DNA from: Hemicordylus capensis
Lineage: Eukaryota; Chordata; Lepidosauria; Squamata; Cordylidae
Reading direction: 5' to 3'
DNA: 64,000 nucleotides
Assembly: GCF_027244095.1 (NCBI RefSeq)
Contig: NC_069662.1
Span: 56,134,001-56,198,000 of the forward strand
Under the pieces are notes generated by a model that did not search any database, was not told the origin of the DNA, and worked only from the letters and a program-made list of their open reading frames with translations. Shown here in pieces: positions 33,901 through 43,636 of this stretch (the first letter of the stretch is position 1; each line of letters starts with the position of its first letter). The position numbers were made by a program, and so were the translations under genes.

Positions 33901-36900
33901 TTTTCTTTTCTATTTATCTCCATGCCTGGGACAGCTACATTTGTTTGGAAATATGCTAAGCAGCTTGAAAATACACCACACTAGTAGTGTCAACCTGTAT
34001 TCCTCCCACCAGGTGTGAAGAATTCTGTGCTAGCCAATGACATGACCTTTGAGACACTGAAGGTCCCTTGGAGCCCAGAGCATGAGATTCGCCGGATGAA
34101 AATTGTGAAAAAGATCTTGGATACTGAGGACAAGGCCACCTTTCGCCATCATGATGATATGCCCAGATACATATATTTTGCAGCCCAAAATAAAAACAAG
34201 TGGGGCCATGAACGTGGCTATCGGATCCAGCCAATCAGCTTTTCTGGGGATCATCTACCAGAGACTGATCCAATGGAGCGAGCCATCAGCTGGGGCAGGT
34301 AAGTGACTGAGGCAGGTCTCACGATCAGTGAGACCTGCTTTTGCCGGTTTTGCAGGGAGAGCAGGCTAAGCCTGCTCTCCCTGCAGACAAGCAGGGCGGA
34401 TGCCCTGGGCAGTTGGATCAGCCGCCCACACAACTTTGGGCTCTGTGACAGAGTCGGCGGGCGCTGGGGAGATTGGGGGCTGCGCGGCAGGGCATACTGG
34501 GGAGCCCCCAAGCCGGGAGGCTGCTTTTCAGCTGCCTGCCGGGGTTCTACTCGTGAGTAGCCGTGGCACAGAGCCACGCCACGGCTACTCACGATCCCAA
34601 AAACTGGGTTTAAGGGGCAGGCTACTTGAGCGGGTTACCCACTCAAGAACCACCGGGCTCGCAGCCGAGCCTGGTGGTTCACATGACTGTAGGAAATCGG
34701 GCTAGCGGAGGCTAGCCCGATTTTCTACAATCGTGTGAATAGCCTCACTGATCTGGCACTGAAACCTGGGATGGGTACACTGGGTCCTTGAATGACACAG
34801 CGTGGAATGGATCTTCATAATAATGGCCAGAATATTAGCGATTCTGATTATAACACCTTATAATAGCCGCTTCCCTTGTGAACACAAAGTAATCATGTTT
34901 GTTTAACTAAGCTTTATTCAGAAACAACTCAATTTTTCTCCATCTCCTTGCCCTCCCTTTCCTTTCTCCCTCTACGCCACCCCCCACACTCACTACAGGA
35001 ACCCCACAGGGACACACTTCTAATTAACAAAACATAAAATATTGCTAGATAGAATACAATACACCTTCACTATATCAGTGCTTGAATTGTTTGGTCAGTA
35101 TACCCATCAGATTCTAGCCCTATGCAGACACTGAAGGGAGTCTCACGATTGGTGAGACCCACCGTAAGAGGGTCTGCAGGGAGAGTGGGCTTAGATGATC
35201 TGAAAAACCAGGTTAGCAGAGCGCTTGCTCTGCTAACCTGGGCTAAGGGGAGGGGTATTTAAGCAGGCTACCTGCTTTGGGGAAACCAGGCTGGCCTGCA
35301 AGCCTGGTGTTTCCCATGGTCCATTGAAAGCCAGCTAAGCTCCCCTAGCTCGCTTTCCACTGATCGTGAGAATCGCCTCACTGTGTTGTAAGTGCATACA
35401 CATCTCTACATGTTTTTGTATGAATGACTATATATGCATTCATTTTAAAAGAGAACCTGGGTATCGGCCCCTTCAAATGTGGAGTACGGATAAGAAGTAT
35501 ACCACTGAACATGCAGGACATTGATCTGTATATGTGCATACACAGTTCACAGATTTTATGTGCATTGAACATAATCTGTAAATAGGGTCCATCTCTCTCC
35601 AGGTTTCATTTCAGATGTATCATTTTTGGAAGGGCGGTATAGAAATCGAATTAATAATAATAATAATAATAATCACATTTAGTTTTATGCATGTATGTAT
35701 TTCTATGTAAACCTCTTTGGGAACTTTTGTTGAAAAGTGGTATATAAATATTTGTCATATACATATTCAATTAACTGAGTCCGATGAATCTCTATAGTTT
35801 GGGGAATGCTTCATTCACATGAATGACAACTCAGTTTCCCCCAAGGAATTTTCCCCCCAGCACCAGAGCTCTGCTATGGAACACGCAAAGGAGCAAAATG
35901 CTGCTAGAGAGTCTGTTTCCTAGAGATTATGTCCCAGTTTCAGAGAGCGTTTACAGTCTTGGGAGCTGTTATTGGCCATGATCCAAGGCAGACACCGCAG
36001 CAAGACATGGGGCCTCACACACACGAAAGTGGGGGTGCTCGTCTGTTTCAGCAATGCTTTCTTTGGTCTGCTTTCCAGGTACAAGTTGGCCGTCACCAAG
36101 CGGAAAGAAGAGGAGCTCTTCAGCACCAGCATCTATAACCAGAACGACCCATGGACACCTTCAGTTGCCTTTGCTGACTTCATAGACAATGAGACCATTG
36201 TCAATGAGGTGAGTCATGAGCCCGATACGTGCATGATGTTCAGCGCATGTACAGTCTGTGTACACACAAATCTGCACACACAAATACAGCAGTTTTCTTC
36301 TTATCAGTACCCTGCATTCAAGAACGCCTGTATGCAACTTCACTTTTAAAATGAATGTAGATAGTCATTCATATAAATATATCAATGAGTACATATAACA
36401 TAATGTTTGATTAGGGCTGCAATCTCTCTAAGTTAGAACTATTGTTGTTCTAACTAAAAGATATTGTCAGGGTAGACAAAGCAAATAGCCTCCGCACTAA
36501 ATATTCAACATGGCACACATCCATGGTACGTTATAGGACAGATCAAGCATTTAGACAAAATTGAATCATAAGAGGTGAAGTTTAGTGCATTCAATGGAAT
36601 GTCAGATTATTGTCTTTGTTTTTAAACAGCCCAGTCTTAAATGTTGATTTTAAAGGCACATGTGTGTTTGTGGAGTTAGTCGATTCCTAATGCATGCTAG
36701 AGAGCACATTTTAAAGACAAACTCTTAGGAGAGGAGAGCTGGTCTTGTGGTAGCAAGCATGACTTGTCCCCATAGCTAAGCAGGGTCTGCCCTGGTTGCA
36801 TCTGAATGGGAGACTTGGTGTGAGCATTGCAAGATATTCATCTCAGGGGATGAAGCCAGCGTGGTGTAGTGGTTAGAGTGCTGGACTAGGACCGGGGAGA

Positions 36901-39370
36901 CCCGAGTTCAAATCCCCATTCAGCCATGATACTAGCTGGGTGACTCTGGGCCAGTCACTTCTCTCTTAGCTTAACCTACTTCACAGGGTTGTTGTGAAAG
37001 AGAAACTCAAGTATGTAGTACACCGCTCTGGGCTCCTTGGAAGAGCCCAATATAAGAGGAAGAGCGGGATATAAATGTAAAAACCAACAAAAAACAAACA
37101 AACAAGCCGCTCTGGGAAGAGCAGAAGGTTTCAAGTTCCCTCCCTAGCTTCTCCAAGATAGGACAAGATTTTATAGGACAAGATTTTTTTTAATTGAACC
37201 AACAAACTACCAAAGCATACAGTACGTTGCCAAAGCACAATTATATACAAAGTGGTTGTTTGTACATGATATATCTACAAAGATTTACACACAATGATTT
37301 GGAAACCCACAAGGTTATGAGGTATATGCAGGTAGTACTGTAACTCGGGGGTGGGGGATTTCAAGGCTTTCCAAGATAGGGCTAAGAGAGATTCCTGCCT
37401 GCAGCCTTGGAGAAGCTGCTGCCAGTCTGTGAAGACAATACTGAGCTAGATAGACCAATGGTCTGACTCAGTATATGGCAGTTTCCTATGTTCCTATCTT
37501 CTGACTGTCTTAAATATTTAAGGGTTTGATTAGCACTGAATGCAAAATCATTTCCACTCTTCTACTACCTTCTCTGTGGGATTTGGGATGCGACTTCACG
37601 CAGCCAGTGAACCAAGTGTAATGATTTAAAATTATTGAAAGCATTTCTGTGAAGTACGTGAGTGTGGAATTCAAGGAACAGTTCCCCTCCTGATGCAAAT
37701 GCATTTCACAACTGTCCTAATGGTACAAAACCTGGCCCCTTTCTTTCACCTCTGTCATTAGGAACATAGGAAGCTGCCATATACTGAATCAGACCATAAA
37801 TCCATCTAGCTCAGTATTGTCTACACAGACTGGCAGCGGCTTCTCCAAGGTTGCAGGCAAGAATCCCTCTCAGCCCTATCTTGGAGATGCCAGGGAGGAA
37901 ACTTGGAACCTAGATGCTCTTCCCAGAGCGGCCCCATCCCCTAAGGGGAATATCTTACAGTGCTCACACGTCAAGTCTCTCATTCATATGTAACCAGGGC
38001 GGACCCTGCTTAGCTAAGGGGACAAGTCATGCTTGCTACCACGGGACCAGCTCTCCTCTCCTGTGGAAAGGTGAAAGAAAGGGGCCAGGTTTTATACCAT
38101 TATAAAACTCCTCAGGATGACATTTTGGCAACTGCTTGGACCCATAATATTTTGCAAGGTCCCTTCCCAAGTGATGGATGGTTCAAAGGATCCATTCAGG
38201 GAGGAAACAGATCAATACTAGGGTGTTTCCACTGGCAGTAAAGTGGGATCTGCAAAACCTTTGCACAAATTTCAAGTGCTATCTTACTCACTGTAAAGAT
38301 GCTGCTCCTGCTTTCTGCACTCCTTCCTTGCATGATCTTATCCTCTGTACACATGCTGAGCAGGGTCCTCATGCAATTTTCTCCATGCAACCTGCTGGCT
38401 GCCCCTTTATGTTCTGAGAAGAACCCATCCTTTTCCCCATTCACCAGAAAAGTAGCAATGTAAAACTGTCGGCTCTTCTTGGAATGAGCTGGCTGGCAAG
38501 TGGCACTGCAAAAATCATGCAAGATCCCTGCTTAGCATGTGTACTGAGGGTGTGATCCACACTAGGAAGGAGTGCAGAAGTCTACAGGAGGGCCTTTATA
38601 GGGAGTAAAATCATGCTTGGTACATGTTTCAGAGCACTGCAAATCCTGCACTTTGTTGCCATCTGGAAACACCTCCCCTAGTGCCTTTCAGTGCTTTTGT
38701 ATTCCTTTACCAATATACTGATTCTAGGAATGCAGAAGCAAGCAGACAGCTTTAGTGAGCTGCCAACCAGTCTCGGTTCAGCCCTCCCAAAATCCAAACC
38801 TTTTCTCAAAAACTAGCTTGGCAACTTTTGTAAGTACAGGGAAATTAGTTGCAGCCCCTGTTCCTTCCAGGTGTAACGTGCTAGATCGCTTGGATCAGAA
38901 CAAAGACTTCTTGTGCTGCGGCCAATGGCCAACTTAGATTGTCCCCCATCAATGTCTAGCGAGCCAGCTTTCCACATCTGCTGCACCACACTGGCTCAGA
39001 AAGTTTCTCTGAATCTGCCCTGGTATTTCTCCTTCATTCTTTGGTCTTACCAAGTGACATGGTCTTCCTCTGCTCCCCTCATCAGGACCTGGTTGCCTGG
39101 ATCACCACTGGCTTCCTGCACATTCCACATGCTGAGGACATCCCCAACACTGTGACACTTGGAAATGCGGTTGGCTTCCTTTTGAGACCATACAACTATT
39201 TTGATGAAGATCCCTCCGTCTATTCTCCTGACAGTGTTTTCTTCACCAGCGAGCAGGACCCCACTTCCTGTGATGTCAACCACCTTGCATGCCTGCCCCA
39301 AACTGCTGCATGCTTGCCTAACCTTCCACCTTTCACATATAAGGGTTTCCAAAATCTAACAAGGCTCTGA
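29350..39370 (+). CDS. AOC3: Membrane copper amine oxidase, AOC2/AOC3 type, four-exon gene
   Basis: The coding exons are 29350-30910, 34013-34298, 36079-36208 and 39086-39370, encoding 753 residues (human AOC3 about 763). The enzyme is a homodimeric ectoenzyme (VAP-1 class) that deaminates primary amines with a topaquinone cofactor made from its own tyrosine. Visible parts are an N-terminal membrane segment; FADLSAEEM; catalytic Asp373 in YMDGSFG; TPQ Tyr458 in TLGNYDY; copper ligands His507, His509 (TIHTH) and His671 (FLHIPHAED); and paired cysteines in [10 protein letters not shown]. Spacing matches the human enzyme throughout. The exon number and junction phases (1, 2, 0) fit AOC2/AOC3. 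The position after PSME3 is the mammalian order. The human RGD near the C-terminus is replaced by TSE. The residue before NYD is Gly, which I recall as the AOC2 state, so the AOC3 name is provisional. Exons 2-4 may also serve the first exon at 16810. Confidence 0.95.
31010..31015 (+). terminator. Candidate intronic polyadenylation signal AATAAA
   Basis: AATAAA overlaps the read-through stop of the downstream first exon, 100 bases after its donor. Use of this signal would yield a 554-residue protein without exons 2-4. No transcript evidence is available. Confidence 0.3.
31028..31246 (+). mobile_element. Interspersed repeat with ggtatataaat tail
   Basis: This is the + strand copy of the family at 3476 and 50912: ctctttatttagcaggggga, tgttgctggtgtctatctta, ttgtgagccctttggga, ending acggtatataaatat(ctg)ttgttgttg. 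Confidence 0.75.
31431..31492. repeat. 21-bp tandem repeat, about three units
   Basis: Units of tagttctagaatcacccct are repeated head to tail, the last with a small change. Confidence 0.9.
32042..32190. mobile_element. hAT MITE with perfect 8-bp duplication
   Basis: The ends are caggggtgtaacga and gtagttatgcccctg. The flank ggttctgt is exact at 32034-32041 and 32191-32198. Confidence 0.92.
32209..32458 (-). mobile_element. Sauria SINE
   Basis: The minus strand reads tRNA-like head, gaatccctgctggtatgttt, aggaagatgctgaaaggc, accacagggttctgtgg, and the Bov-B-like tail gtcgacactgactcgacg. Confidence 0.93.
32597..32744. mobile_element. hAT MITE
   Basis: The ends are cagaggtgtagctataat and ctagctacacccctg. 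The flanks cccagaag and cccagaaa are an 8-bp duplication with one change. Confidence 0.9.
32840..32945. mobile_element. MITE, degraded
   Basis: It holds inverted boxes ctacaactcccataatcctt and gattatgggagttgtagtcc. Confidence 0.65.
33391..33638. repeat. Inverted repeat with 33-bp arms
   Basis: The left arm 33391-33423 (aaggatttgggatagaaaaa...) and right arm 33606-33638 are reverse complements with one mismatch, separated by about 180 bp. This is probably the terminal repeats of a small DNA element. Confidence 0.8.
34013..34298 (+). CDS. AOC3: AOC exon 2
   Basis: This 286-nt exon is entered in phase 1 (g|gt gtg aag, giving GVKNSV) and left after two bases of an Arg codon. It encodes [47 protein letters not shown] and MERAISWGR, all family signatures. 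The acceptor is cccaccag and the donor gtaagt. The phase accepts either upstream first exon. Confidence 0.95.
34312..34748. mobile_element. GC-rich multi-hairpin element, copy 2 (beside the exon 2 donor)
   Basis: Hairpins follow one another: ggtctcacgatcagtgagacc, agagcaggctaagcctgctct, gtggcacagagccacgccac, tcgggctagcggaggctagcccga. The ends gaggcaggtctcacgatc and gattgtagaa... tcacacgatt-type read as terminal inverted repeats. Flanking act may be a 3-bp duplication. Confidence 0.8.
34749..35141 (+). other. AOC intron 2, nothing recognised
   Basis: AT-rich sequence with no exon or repeat family recognised. Confidence 0.5.
35142..35388. mobile_element. GC-rich multi-hairpin element, copy 3 (short form)
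   Basis: It starts gggagtctcacgattggtga and ends ccactgatcgtgagaatcgc. A central hairpin (ggttagcagagcgctt with its inverse) corresponds to the caaacccggg hairpin of copy 4. Confidence 0.8.
35389..36078 (+). other. AOC intron 2, right part
   Basis: It includes a (TAA)n run at 35653-35672 and two short LINE/SINE tails (ggaagggcggtatagaaatc; ttgaaaagtggtatataaat). It ends at ctttccag before exon 3. Confidence 0.6.
36079..36208 (+). CDS. AOC3: AOC exon 3
   Basis: This 130-nt exon completes the Arg codon and encodes [32 protein letters not shown] and the glycosylation site NET. It ends in phase 0 before gtgagt. Confidence 0.95.
36209..36732 (+). other. AOC intron 3, left part
   Basis: No repeat or exon recognised. 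Confidence 0.5.
36858..37103 (+). mobile_element. tRNA-headed SINE inserted in the 5S SINE
   Basis: The head agcgtggtgtagtggttaga carries a box A-like motif, and gagttcaaatccccattc a box B. The body includes actctgggccagtcacttct, and the tail reads gagcgggatataaatgtaa plus A-rich repeats. The flanks gaagcc and aagcc suggest a short duplication. Confidence 0.85.
37163..37369 (-). mobile_element. LINE-like insertion in the 5S SINE
   Basis: About 207 bp are flanked by tccaagatagg at 37152-37162 and 37370-37380 (11-bp duplication). A T-rich start on the + strand corresponds to an A-rich 3' end on the minus strand, as in target-primed insertion. Family unknown. Confidence 0.7.
37722..38100. repeat. 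Inverted repeat with a SINE in its loop
   Basis: The left arm (about 37720-37755: aatggtacaaaacctggccc, ctttctttcacct) and right arm (about 38066-38101: aggtgaaagaaaggggccag, gttttataccatt) are reverse complements. The loop holds the 5S SINE at 37761-38057. Confidence 0.85.
37761..38057 (-). mobile_element. 5S-rRNA-derived SINE
   Basis: This is a well-preserved minus-strand copy, from the tail ggaacataggaagctgccat to the head gaccagctctcc. Confidence 0.9.
38102..39085 (+). other. AOC intron 3, right part
   Basis: No repeat recognised. It ends at tcccctcatcag, the exon 4 acceptor. Confidence 0.55.
39086..39370 (+). CDS. AOC3: AOC exon 4 (third copper ligand, C-terminus)
   Basis: It encodes 94 residues and a TGA stop: [38 protein letters not shown], then [17 protein letters not shown] and the end NLTRL. 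The first His of HIPH (His671) is the third copper ligand by spacing from the TPQ tyrosine. The cysteines match the C-terminal disulphides of the family. The RGD of human AOC3 is TSE here. Confidence 0.96.
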   Translation, partial: DLVAWITTGFLHIPHAEDIPNTVTLGNAVGFLLRPYNYFDEDPSVYSPDSVFFTSEQDPTSCDVNHLACLPQTAACLPNLPPFTYKGFQNLTRL

Positions 39371-41892
39371 TACTTCTGAACTGTGGGGTGTTTTGAGGGT
39401 GTGGTGGAGCTCAGCATCAAATGGGCATATAACAAAGACAGTTAGTCCTGACCTCTTTCAATTGAGTGGCTGATATCCAGGCTAACATTTTGTACACCAA
39501 AAAGCATTCTGTGTGTCCAATGTAGGTGGGGCCATTTTTGCTGATCTCTTCTTCCTTCTGCAGTTCCTTGTGCCTCCAGCAAATATGACCCTGAAGGTCC
39601 CACAATCCTCAGGGACATACTTTCAGAAGGCACACAGTGGGCTGCAGAGGGAAAAGGAGACTGACAAAAACCTCCGGTCCCCTGTTGTACTCGGGGAATG
39701 TTTTTCAGTGCACACAACTTTAGTCTGCACGTTGTTCACTGCCTTTAACCCCCATTTTAAACTGTGCATGCCTGCATTGTACGTATTTGTAGACTGTTTT
39801 GCAATCATATTTTTCTGGGCTCAGATGTACCTTAGCTGCAGTTTGCCTTCCCCACCAATTTGCTTCTCCTAAACCCTCTTAAGCCTCTCTTCCTTTCAGG
39901 AGATCTTATGTGTATATCTATGCTATGGATAAATTGGCTTAACCATCATTCCCCCTATCAAGGGAATCTTGTGGACTATATATAATTCAGTGAGGTGGGA
40001 AAGGGACCTGAAACAAGGAATTCCTAGCATCCTCACCAAAACATAATTCACAAATTAAATGGGGAAAGCTACAGCTAGTGTAAACCCAATATAAGTTTGT
40101 AGAGAAGATACATGACCCAAGATTGCTAATGATCGAAGATTACTCAAGAATCAAAGGATGGCGACAGATATACCCAGTGTGTTCATCTTTAGTGGGAGTG
40201 TAGCTGCCTTCCAGGCTTGCAGTTTGCATGACACTTCAATATTTTTTCACGCACAGTTCTGATAAAACCTATTTTATCAAGTTGAGCAACCTGGTCAGGA
40301 GCTAGATTTGTTCTGCCTTTGCTAGATGTCCCTCTTAAACATTTTGGAGGCCAATGTATACATTTATAAATACATTTATTTAAAAACATGGATCTGTCAG
40401 GGCAGGATGGGGAAAGTGTCCTATGACAACCCTAGCCAACTGGCATTATCCACAGTCAGCCTTTGCTTACAAAACCATTTTTTAAAAGCCTGAATCTAGA
40501 GTTTTAGCATGACCCTAGGGAGAGAAAAGAATGTCTGTACTTGAATGTGGTCGGAGCACTTCCCAACTTATACAAATGTGCTCTCTGTCTTCTCGTAAAG
40601 AAGGATGGCTGTAGCTCAGGATCAAAGGCTGAAATCCAAAGCAATGAACTGTTGGCAGAGCGATTTGAGCTAGCACAAGAGTTAGCTTAATTATGCTCAA
40701 AAATGGGGATTTGCAGAATTGTGCTCTTGCGCTCCAACAAATGAGAGGGTTGTTCTCAACAGTTGCTCAACCGTTAATGCAGCCACAAGCATGGTTGTGG
40801 TAGCCCAACACTAGTCTGGAGTTCAAGTTCTAAACTTAGCACTACTAGCTAGCACAACAATTTTGCACTAGCACAGCATCCTTCTGCAAGCAGTTCATTG
40901 CTCTTGAGGTCAGCCAATGTCCAATTGCAGGGAGCCAGAGTTGCGCATAAATGGAGAAATAGTTAATGTAGAGCAAAGCAGCTTCATCTGTTTAAGAAAA
41001 CAGCAAAAAACCCACCCCAACAACCAGGAAGTATCTAATGCAAAAGCAATGAGAAAGACCAAGTCTGAAGATGCTGGAAATTGTAGACAATCTTTTTTAT
41101 TGGCATGTGTTGTCAATAGCAGGTGTGTTTGTTCATGTTATTCCTTCATCTGATTAAGCCCACCAATGACACGTCTTGATGCCAACATTTAGGATGCAAT
41201 TACAAGGTCAGGAGCAGGATAAAGTTTCCGTTCTTGATGGACTTTGTGAACTAGGGAAACGTTATGTGTTTGTATTTCTCTTTTCAATTTAAGCTTCCTT
41301 CCCCCCTCCTCTTTATTTTGTCTTATTGAGCAGATTAACAAATAAAGGAGCAAAGAACCCATACTCAGATTCTCCTTTATCTGGAGTACTATCCTGGGGC
41401 TGAATATGGCTCTTGAGAATCTCACAGTCTTTAGTTGGTCCTCAAGAGGGGAAGGAAAGGTTAAGAAATGCCAGGCCTCCTATTGCTGCAGGCTTGACTC
41501 TGCCCAAGTTCAGCACTGGGTGTGCCTTGCTTCCTGGGCTGTTTGAGTTCTGTCAATCCACACGCTGTTCCTGTTATCACTTCATGATGAGGAAGTCTCA
41601 TGGAGACTAATGGAATCAATGGGATGTATTCCCATGGAAGTGTGCCCAGGACAGCAATCTGAGTCTGTCTTCAGCTGACGATGAGGACTTTCCATTTTCT
41701 TCTAATCAAAGCTAAAATCTAATGCTAAAGGTATGTAGGGTGTGTGTGGTTTTTGTGTTTTTAATACTCAGTTGGCAGGAGTTCAATATTGGGGAGAAAA
41801 ATAAGAACCTTTTCCCTCCAACCTCCCCCCCCCCACAAAAAAAACCTGGAACTTCAACTTGCATATCGATTGAACAGATTCAAAACCATGGA
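39371..41892 (+). other. AOC 3' UTR and downstream spacer
   Basis: No repeat is recognised for 2.5 kb, so part is probably 3' UTR. Candidate poly(A) signals are ATTAAA at 40054-40059 and AATAAA at 41341-41346. Which one is used cannot be decided here. Confidence 0.45.
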
Positions 41893-42355
41893 CCGGGTCT
41901 CACAATCAGTGAGACCCGGTTCCTAGCGGTGAGCAAGCAGGGATCCCTGGGCAGCCGGATCGGCTGTCCACACGATGGCCGGCCCCGAGACAGAGCTGGC
42001 GGGGGCTGGGGAGCTCGGGGGCTGCGCGGCCCCCGGAAGCCCCAGTATGCCCTGTGCGAGCACGCAGGGCATACTGGGGAGACCCCTGAGCCAGGAGGCT
42101 GCTTTTAAGCCTCTCGGCCGGGGGTCTACTCACGAGTAGCCACAGCGCGGAGCCGCGCCGTGGCCACTCATGAGCAGATAGCCCGGGTTTGCGGAGCGCT
42201 TGGTCCGCAAACCCGGGCTAAGGGGCGGGCTACAGGAGCAGGTTAGCCACTCCAGAACCACCGGGCTTGGCTGCGAGCCTGGTGGTTCTGACGATCACAA
42301 AAATTGGGCTAGGATTTTCCTTCCCCGATTTTTGTGATTGTAAGAATAGTCCCCA
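41893..42355. mobile_element. GC-rich multi-hairpin element, copy 4 (longest)
   Basis: Hairpins include gggtctcacaatcagtgagaccc, cagtatgccctgtg with cagggcatactg, and gcccgggtttgcgg with ccgcaaacccgggc. It ends gattgtaagaatagtcc. ccat on both sides may be the duplication. Confidence 0.8.
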
Positions 42356-42436
42356 TGTGTTGTTAGAGCAAGTGAGTCAGAAACAGACATAGAACCTTGC
42401 TAGCACTCTCCCTTTCTGAGGGCCAAACAAGACATA

Positions 42437-42752
42437 GGAAACATAGGAAGCTGCCTTATATCAAGTGAGACCATTTGTCCATCTAGCTCAGTATTGGCTA
42501 CACAGACTGGCAGTGGCTTCTGCAAGGTTGTAGGCAGCAAGAGTGTATCTTGGAGATGCCAGGGTGGGAACTTGGATCTGCAAACTTGCAACCTGCAAGC
42601 ATGCAGATGCGCTTCCCAAGTGCTCTTCCTCATCCCCTAAGGGGAATATCTTACAGTGCTCACATGTAGTCTCCCATTCAAATGCAAACCAGTGTGGACC
42701 CTGCTTAGCAAAGTGCCATGCATGCTTGCTACCACAAGATCAGCTCTTCTCC
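42437..42752 (-). mobile_element. 5S-rRNA-derived SINE, diverged
   Basis: It runs from the tail aacataggaagctgcctta to the head accacaagatcagctctt on the minus strand. Confidence 0.85.
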
Positions 42753-43056
42753 CACAGACCAACTCTCCTCAGACGTGACATCAAAATGCATTGTTCAATC
42801 CCACACTTAAGATACTCCCCCCCCCTCAAACTAACTGCAGCTACTTTTGATGTCAGAGCAGGCCACTATTAAAAGGTGCCTCATTACTTAGCAGGTTGGC
42901 TTATGCACTGGCTCTATGCACACTGAGATGTGTTACCACTTGGCAAATGGTTGTCTGTGATAGCTGACAGCTGCCTAGATTAAGTTACTCATGGGCAGTC
43001 CCACTGAAATGAATAGGACTGGTTCAGGACTGTGGTCACTTGGTCTGGGTGATTAG

Positions 43057-43110
43057 CTAGCCCCCCCCCCCCCCCCGCATGTAGCTAGGGGAGAGGGGGC
43101 CTTCACACTG
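43057..43110. repeat. C homopolymer run and hAT MITE end
   Basis: About 18 C residues precede catgtagctaggggagaggg, which is the start of the MITE class at 10632. The remainder of that MITE is lacking. Confidence 0.7.
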
Positions 43111-43335
43111 GTGGCAGGAGTGGACAGTTGGCAAAGGATGCTCAAATGGGGCAGGCAGAAAGAAACAAGAGAAAAAACAGTGGAGGGATCAAAAGCTTGA
43201 TGGATCTGTGAAGGATGGAAGTAAGCGTTGCACGTTGATTAATGCAACATATTGTTGGTGCTTTCTGGTCTGGAACGCTTGGAGCAGATCACATGGGGAG
43301 GTGGGATTCAATCAGCCTTTGACCTGGTTGACCAG

Positions 43336-43636
43336 GAGGAGCGCTGGTCTTGTCCTCCTAGCAAGCATGATTTGTTTCCTTTGCTAAGCTGGTTTGCATT
43401 TGAATGGGAGACTACATGTGTGAGTATTGTAAGATATTCCCCTCAGGGGATGGGGGTGGCTCTGGGAAGAGCATCTACATATTTGCATGCAGAAGTTTCC
43501 AAGTTTCCTCCCTGGCATCTCCAAGACAGGGCTGAGAGAGACTCCTGCCTGCCAGTCTTGGAGAAGCCACTGCCAGTGCTGAGCTAGATGGATCAATGGT
43601 TTAACTTGGTAGAAGGCAGCTTTCTATGTTCCTATG
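43336..43636 (+). mobile_element. 5S-rRNA-derived SINE, diverged
   Basis: The head gaggagcgctggtcttgtc is followed by aatgggagac and the tail ggcagctttctatgttccta. Confidence 0.85.

Larger units (their letters stand above)
30911..34012 (+). other. AOC3: AOC intron 1
   Basis: This 3.1-kb intron carries a LINE/SINE-type tail, two hAT MITEs, a Sauria SINE and two palindromic pieces (listed separately). The stretches 31247-31430, 31493-32033 and 32946-33375 hold nothing recognised. It ends in tcccaccag. Confidence 0.85.
36733..37498 (+). mobile_element. 5S-rRNA-derived SINE split by two later insertions
   Basis: The SINE is readable in three pieces: 36733-36857, about 37104-37162 and 37381-37498. 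The pieces join in the order of the intact copy at 13241. A tRNA-headed SINE and a LINE-like piece fill the gaps, so this copy is older than both. Confidence 0.88.

Noticed and set aside
36858-36930. A tRNA gene
   Set aside because: Box A- and B-like text is present, but it continues into a SINE body and no acceptor stem closes.
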